This document shows positions 59,130 to 64,000 of a DNA stretch of 64,000 nt, piece by piece; positions within the stretch are counted from its first letter, which is position 1, and the number at the start of each line of letters is the position of its first letter. This stretch comes from Arenicola marina (Eukaryota; Annelida; Polychaeta; Arenicolidae). The stretch is taken from assembly GCA_964019135.1 (NCBI GenBank), contig OZ025248.1, forward strand, positions 69,446,119 to 69,510,118, written 5' to 3'. Under the pieces are notes generated by a model. It was given only the letters and a program-made list of their open reading frames with translations, did not search any database and was not told the DNA's origin. A program made the translations under genes and the position numbers.

Positions 59130-59405
59130 GAAGAGGGGGGGTATTAATACTTTTTTCGTGATCCGTGATTGCACCTAAAATTATTATCGTGATCGGGAAC
59201 TGATGAGACTTATTTGCGTGATTCGTGATCGAAGTGATTCTCGGGATGGTGATTTGGGTAAAACTGCAAATCCGTGATGAGTGATTTGAAACAATTGTTT
59301 TCGTGATCCGGGGCCTCCGTTTCACTTGTGATCATGATTTGCAATAGAGTTATTATCGTGATTATGATATGCGACTTTTCGGTTTTTGCCGCGATTCTCG
59401 ACATT
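59130..59405. repeat. CGTGATC-type degenerate repeats, block 1
   Basis: CGTGATCCGTGATT, GCGTGATTCGTGATCG, TTCGTGATCCGG and about six similar motifs occur every 25-50 bases in AT-rich DNA. The same motif style reappears at 61965-62110. Confidence 0.55.
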
Positions 59406-61964
59406 TAGTTGCTTATTTGCTGCCATGAAATTAACCTGGTATCACGCTCTAGGTGCCTCCAGAAGGCCGCAAAATATCATCGACTATTCTACAACGAAAT
59501 CTGCTGGTTCCCTGACCTATTTGAACGCCTTTGCAAGTTTTCGAGACGTGCATACCAGGGAACCAGCGTCAACTTCCGCCCGGCTCGCTGGCGTGTTGGT
59601 CAGCTGTTTCGGCTGCTTTGGTGATAAACCTACTGATTGGTTCATGGCGGTGTCAGTAGCACATGAGTTGATCCAAGGCGTTGTTAAGTGTTAAATTGGT
59701 GTGTACTGTTGGTTTGTCTGTGTGCCCGTGAGTCTGTTGGTAATGACGTGCGATAAGTGTCGAACGCCTTGAGATATCCTAGTTTCGAGGGAGGGAGCGG
59801 GGGCTGGAGGGGGGAGGGGGGTATCATGTCCGATCTCTTCTATTGGCATCCAGGAATTCTTGAGATTCGCGATCAGCTGGAATTTTGAAAATCGTTATCC
59901 GTAAAATTTCTGGTTCAACGTGATCCGTTATTATAGTAGTCTATCACCTTCAAGCCCAGTCTTTTCGTGACCAGTCTTGAGCAGCCCTCATCGTGGAGAT
60001 TCGAGCTTACTCTCCCTAAATCTTTGGCAATCGCGATCCTGAGGTGGTACCCCCCACCCCCCCCCCCCTCACCCACCTCCCAGTTTCGGCTAGTTATGCG
60101 AAGGGCCCACCATAGGTCTAAGTTCGTTGCTGGGCGATATATGCCAAAGGTCAAGGTCATCACCATGAAAAATGTCTGGCGTATTGGGCTTGTACGCCGC
60201 ATTTAAATTTTGCAACTCGCCAGACAGGTTTTTCTGCAAATAATGAAATTGCCAATTAAATTTTGGTGGGAATATCACCTCTCATTTTCTCAATGAAGGA
60301 AGTCTGGCAAATGACACCTTGCGTACAATAACATTAGTATTAGGGCGCGGATGGCGTATATTGACTAAGGTCACGTATCCAATATCAAGGTCAGAGCAAG
60401 GTCAATGTCGCCAAACTTTTTTTCGTCGTAACGTTAATATTTGCTATAGAGAGCTGCATTTGTTTTGTTTCAGATTTATAGTTCTGGGTCAGTCATATTT
60501 TACTCTCAAAATTGTTAAAGTTTGACAGCCTAACCTCAATGCCAAAGGTTCGATTCGCTGAATAACGGATGGCACCAGGTGACGTTTCCGTCTATTAAGC
60601 TGGGAACACAGGGTCTGTTTTGTTGCATCCGCCTCCGCCTGCGCGTCCGCCTTTTGCGGCTTTTCTATGTGTGGTAACTGTTGTACTAGGTCAGTTCAGG
60701 CTAGTAAGCATATGGAGCCGAATCAAACTACAGAACTTTATGTCATTATATACAATCACTGAATATACTGATCCTGGTTCAATTTTGAACAAACAATTAC
60801 ACTCACAGCAAACTTGAAATATATCTATCCCAGCGAATATTTATCCCTCTATCACGGCGGCAGGCCATGTTGGAAAAGGTACTCCGAGGCCACCTGGGGA
60901 CTTAATTATTACCTAATTAATTATTTTACTTATTTCTGAAATCTTCTGCCCCCAACCAAGTTCTATATGCCTCTTTTCTACGTAACTTCGGACCGGGATT
61001 GCATTTGATGGATTCCGAGGCGGAGGCGGACGCAGATGCGTGTCGTTGGGCCATTAAATTATAGTGGATACCTTTAATTAAGATGGACGGCGGACGTGGA
61101 GGCCAAGGCTTGAACTTTCGTGTGTATTTTTTCCCAACCACAGCTCATGGTGATGTAGCGTTCGACCTCGCACCAAGGCCCAGGGTGCCCACCCTCACTT
61201 ACTTCGGAAACGAAAACACCCATATCGATGTTAAAAACCTTCATGACGCGTTTGCAAACGCCGGCGGCAAGGTCGTCATAGAGCGTATGTTTGAAAAGCG
61301 GTCACCCTGCATGCGATGAACGTCCCCAGACTAGCGAAGATGTCTGGGATTGATCAAAGCAAGAATGCTTGATAGGCTGGCCTTGGCCAAAATACTTTGT
61401 CATTTGTAACCCTTGCTACTTCTTCGCGCGTTATGGCATATCTATCGCACATCTGCCGATCTGGATTGTTATTTTCTTAATAACTTTCCATCAATTAATT
61501 ATGGTTGAAAGTGATTTTTCGTTCTGATGTTGAGAGCGGTATTCACACTTCCGGGTACATGAAATATTTGTAATATTGAATATGCAAAAGATGTATTTAA
61601 GTGCGTTTTGGACCATGGTGTACCAGATAAACCCATATGGACTCCAAAGCAAAATACATTAAACGTTTATTTCATGAAACTAAACCTGTTGTTTAATATG
61701 GGTTTAGTACATGATCCCTCGTGTTAATTGTGTATATATGGAATTTTGGTAATAGAGCTGAGTATATATTCGGCCCTGATAACTGACGAATGATGATTGT
61801 AGAGAATCAAGACTATATTGAGCCCTTTGTATACTCTTAGTAAGGACGAAACCGTTGTCCCACCGTTAACGTTGTTCTCCGTAGATATTTATGTGAACAA
61901 ACTGTTACAATGCCAGCAATGTGTCAGAATATGGCGGACGAATTTGAATTACTAACCTTACGTA
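59406..61964. other. Interior of the candidate transposon, no gene recognised
   Basis: About 2.5 kb. Two frames are longer than their surroundings: 59386-59694 on + (about 100 codons) and 61083-61319 on + (78 codons, starting MDGGRGGQGLNFRVYFF). I recognise neither. CCGCCTCCGCCTGCGCGTCC (about 60630) and, inverted, GGCGGAGGCGGACGCAGATG (about 61020) hint at a second, nested pair of ends. Confidence 0.35.
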
Positions 61965-62110
61965 AAAATCAAGTCTGCTTATTTCCGTGATCTGTCATGG
62001 TCACCTTATTTCCGGGATCGTAAACTGCCATGATGCTTATTTCGTGATGCGAGATTGAGAAATTTTATTTCTGTGATCCGAGATGAGATACCCCTCTTAC
62101 CCCTCTTAAT
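61965..62110. repeat. CGTGATC-type degenerate repeats, block 2
   Basis: CTTATTTCCGTGATCTGTCA, CTTATTTCCGGGATCG, CTTATTTCGTGATGCGAGAT and TTATTTCTGTGATCCGAGAT recur every 30-45 bases, clearer than in block 1. Confidence 0.65.
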
Positions 62111-62344
62111 TTGAAAAAGGGATCTCTGAAAACTTGCGACCGGGGGGGGGGGTGAAGATAACCCGGGGGTGGGGCACTCCACATCTCAGAAGATGGCCTT
62201 GATTTTGCAAAGAAAGACGGAAAAATGGATCATTGAATTTTTTAGATTGAACAGTCCTTAATGATGAACATCGCCTTGCTTTAGGTGTGTGTGTGTGTGG
62301 GGGGGGGGGGTAAACCTCTTACCCCCCCCCCGGATCTGCCACTG

Positions 62345-63269
62345 GATGAAATGCTGGTATTACACAATTGTGTGCCTGAAAGCAAAAAAGTTAAATCTTA
62401 ACTAAGTCTAAATATCACGTCTAGTATAATAGTAATAGCCTTATTATTATGTATTACATTATTATTATTAACAAGCAGATCAAAGGCAATTTTCAAGTAG
62501 CGCTAAAATTAATCTTCGACAAGTATGATAAAACTTTAATGCTAGGCGGCATTAATGCCTGGCAAAAGCTATGGGAATGCAAGGGCTTTTGGGAGTTATT
62601 GCGACTTGGCTATATCGTATTACTGTCCCAACAGCGTACACAATATATATTCTGTGTCGAACGATAGGCCACTTGGTTCTCTGCACTGCTGGGACATGGA
62701 CATGAATTAATAAGGTGTGACTGATGTCATCCAGCAGATCATCCAGAACCCCCAGAATGGCTGAGCCGGTGGGATCCAAAGCCGTGTCGATATGCCACAA
62801 AAAATAATCCAAGATTCCATTCTTTATGTCCAGATTTAATATAAGTGTTTTGCACTAAAATGCCCCAGCCCATGGTACAAACCTATATACAAACGCAACC
62901 ATTCTTCCATGTCTCTGCGTATAACGGTTTATATTTCAGTGTTCCCTTGAACCTCTCTACATAGGATATAAAATGACCCAGCTGAGCGTTTCCGTCAATT
63001 CTCGATTTCATTAGGAATCAGCTGCAATAATTTCTGACCCAGATTAAATATTACTTATGGATGTAGCAGTGTGGGTTGCTTCATATCATTTGTCGAAGTA
63101 ATCTGGAAGAACAACCCGCATCTCTGAACGATCGGTGGCAAATGCCCCGGTCAAGGTCTAAACATTTGCCACTATGGGCGCCGTTAGTAGTAGCCAATCA
63201 GCAAGCCATCACCATTCGTGCTTATCTTAGCACTCAATCTGGGTGACATATGGAAGCATACCGTTCCAC
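62345..63269. other. Unique stretch, no gene seen
   Basis: AT-rich DNA with a short TAT/TTA run near 62440-62472. The 86-codon frame on the - strand at 62552-62812 is unrecognised. The right part may include 3' sequence of the LINE remnant on the - strand beyond it. Confidence 0.4.
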
Positions 63270-63790
63270 TACTTTAAGAAATGGGTTGGCACATAATCAT
63301 CGAAAGGAAGATCATATGCGCACACAAAGTGGAATTCATTTTCAAGAGAAAGTGTACCTTTACAGCTACAATGTCGGCAGTATATCGCGTCCCTTTATAT
63401 AGTATACCTACTACCGGTTCCAATAGTTAAGCGATGGTCTGAACATATAAATTTTGATGAAATGTTCTTCGAAATTTCGCAACTTTTCAAAAGAGTCTCA
63501 AACGTGGCATGAGTCTAAAGTTTTACTGCTGTCCTTAACATCACTGCTTCAATCTTGTCGGGCACAGTCTCTCAGTCTTTGAACTAACTTTTTTAAAACA
63601 GTTCTTTTACGTTGGTCACCCAGTTTGGTTCACCATGTTGGTCCTTAAATATATAACATATTTTGGAGTCCCCACAGACCTCTGACGCATATATCAGCAT
63701 TAGAAGCATCATCTCGTCGAATATTTCAAATGCCACGGCTTGAGATATGACATTACATTTATAAATTAATCGGTGTTGCATATTAGCTGC
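63270..63790 (-). pseudogene. LINE C-terminal remnant
   Basis: Read on the - strand: QAVAFEIFDEMMLLMLIYAS followed by EVCG (about 63740-63680), equivalent to the FD..V.P.LLYGSEVWG block downstream of the reverse transcriptase; NWVTNVKELF (about 63620-63595); and, after stops, a C-terminal CRHCSCKGTLSLENEFHFVC zinc-binding-like motif (about 63390-63325) ending THFLK before a stop near 63275. The block order and the W.T.VKEL motif match the older LINE at 26577-27335, so both belong to one family. Nothing here is functional. Confidence 0.65.
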
Positions 63791-64000
63791 TATTGACCCC
63801 TGATGACTTGCTATAGTATATCAAAGTAACTGACTGCTGGGGACGTGCCGCTTAAAAGGGTCTTTTCGTGCATTTTCGTGCATATTGGTACGCCAATGGG
63901 TACTCAATTATGCACCTGCATGGGTCTACGTTCGGAGGAAGTTAGGAAAAAGGCACTGATTTTGTATTTACTACAGACTGTACATAGATCTAATTATCAA

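Larger units (their letters stand above)
58977..62344. mobile_element. Candidate ~3.4-kb DNA transposon with poly-G termini
   Basis: The left end GAGGGGCGGATCCAGGGGGG (58977) and the reverse complement of the right end, CAGTGGCAGATCCGGGGGGG (62344), agree as imperfect inverted termini, each followed by a long G run. Just inside lie AT-rich segments with repeated CGTGATCCGTGATT motifs (59130-59400, with a few at 59870-59935, and 61965-62110), in direct rather than inverted orientation. The interior has no recognisable transposase. It may instead be two separate degraded fragments of one family. Confidence 0.4.

Noticed and set aside
61083..61319. 78-codon frame MDGGRGGQGLNF... that looks less repetitive than most
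   Set aside because: I could not match it to any family, and no splice or promoter context supports it; a protein search would settle it.

Overview
This is eukaryotic, almost certainly animal, non-coding DNA with no recognisable host gene. The window holds several decayed non-LTR retrotransposons of metazoan type, tRNA-derived SINEs, DNA-transposon-like elements, long minisatellites and long G/C homopolymer runs. That mixture resembles repeat-rich marine invertebrates (a mollusc or lower deuterostome would fit), but nothing in the sequence fixes the species. Almost every long open frame is a by-product of a tandem repeat or belongs to a broken transposon.

Layout. 1-8.8 kb: a GGT/GAT microsatellite, a 71-bp repeat, a 29-bp repeat in which every unit carries the cAMP-response-element palindrome TGACGTCA, a dispersed ~550-bp repeat, then G-rich or purine-rich low-complexity DNA ending in a GGATGGGG minisatellite. 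9.6-15.9 kb: a degenerate and then a regular 33/34-bp array, a 3.4-kb array of 32-bp units with higher-order structure, and short 15-, 18- and 43-bp arrays. 16-23.4 kb: mostly unique DNA with one SINE and an 89-bp array. 23.4-27.4 kb: a 36-bp minisatellite, then a CR1/jockey-like LINE inserted with a 17-bp target duplication into an older LINE of opposite orientation. 27.5-35.5 kb: 20-, 32-, 28- and 30-bp arrays with two SINEs, one of them inside the 30-bp array. 35.5-43.6 kb: mostly unique DNA with a 7-mer array, a foldback element, the second copy of the dispersed repeat, a cluster of CTCF-like motifs and a tRNA-like sequence whose A and B boxes are separated by an 11-bp repeat. 43.6-46.5 kb: a decayed RTE-like LINE and a short Harbinger-like deletion derivative. 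46.8-56.4 kb: a 165-bp duplication, a 14-bp array, a 4.2-kb array of 33-bp units almost free of G on the + strand, C-rich DNA and a SINE whose tail has expanded into a 44-bp tandem array. 56.4-64 kb: unique DNA, a possible ~3.4-kb DNA transposon with poly-G termini, and a third LINE remnant on the - strand.

By hand addition, tandem arrays occupy about 19.5 kb, roughly 30% of the window. No genes act together here. What can be read is the history of a repeat-rich locus: arrays growing by segmental duplication, SINEs seeding or interrupting arrays, and retrotransposons nesting in each other. The least ordinary signals are the tandem CRE array together with a window-wide excess of TGACGTCA, the two cases of tandem expansion inside SINE/tRNA-like units, and the cleanly dated nested LINE insertion.
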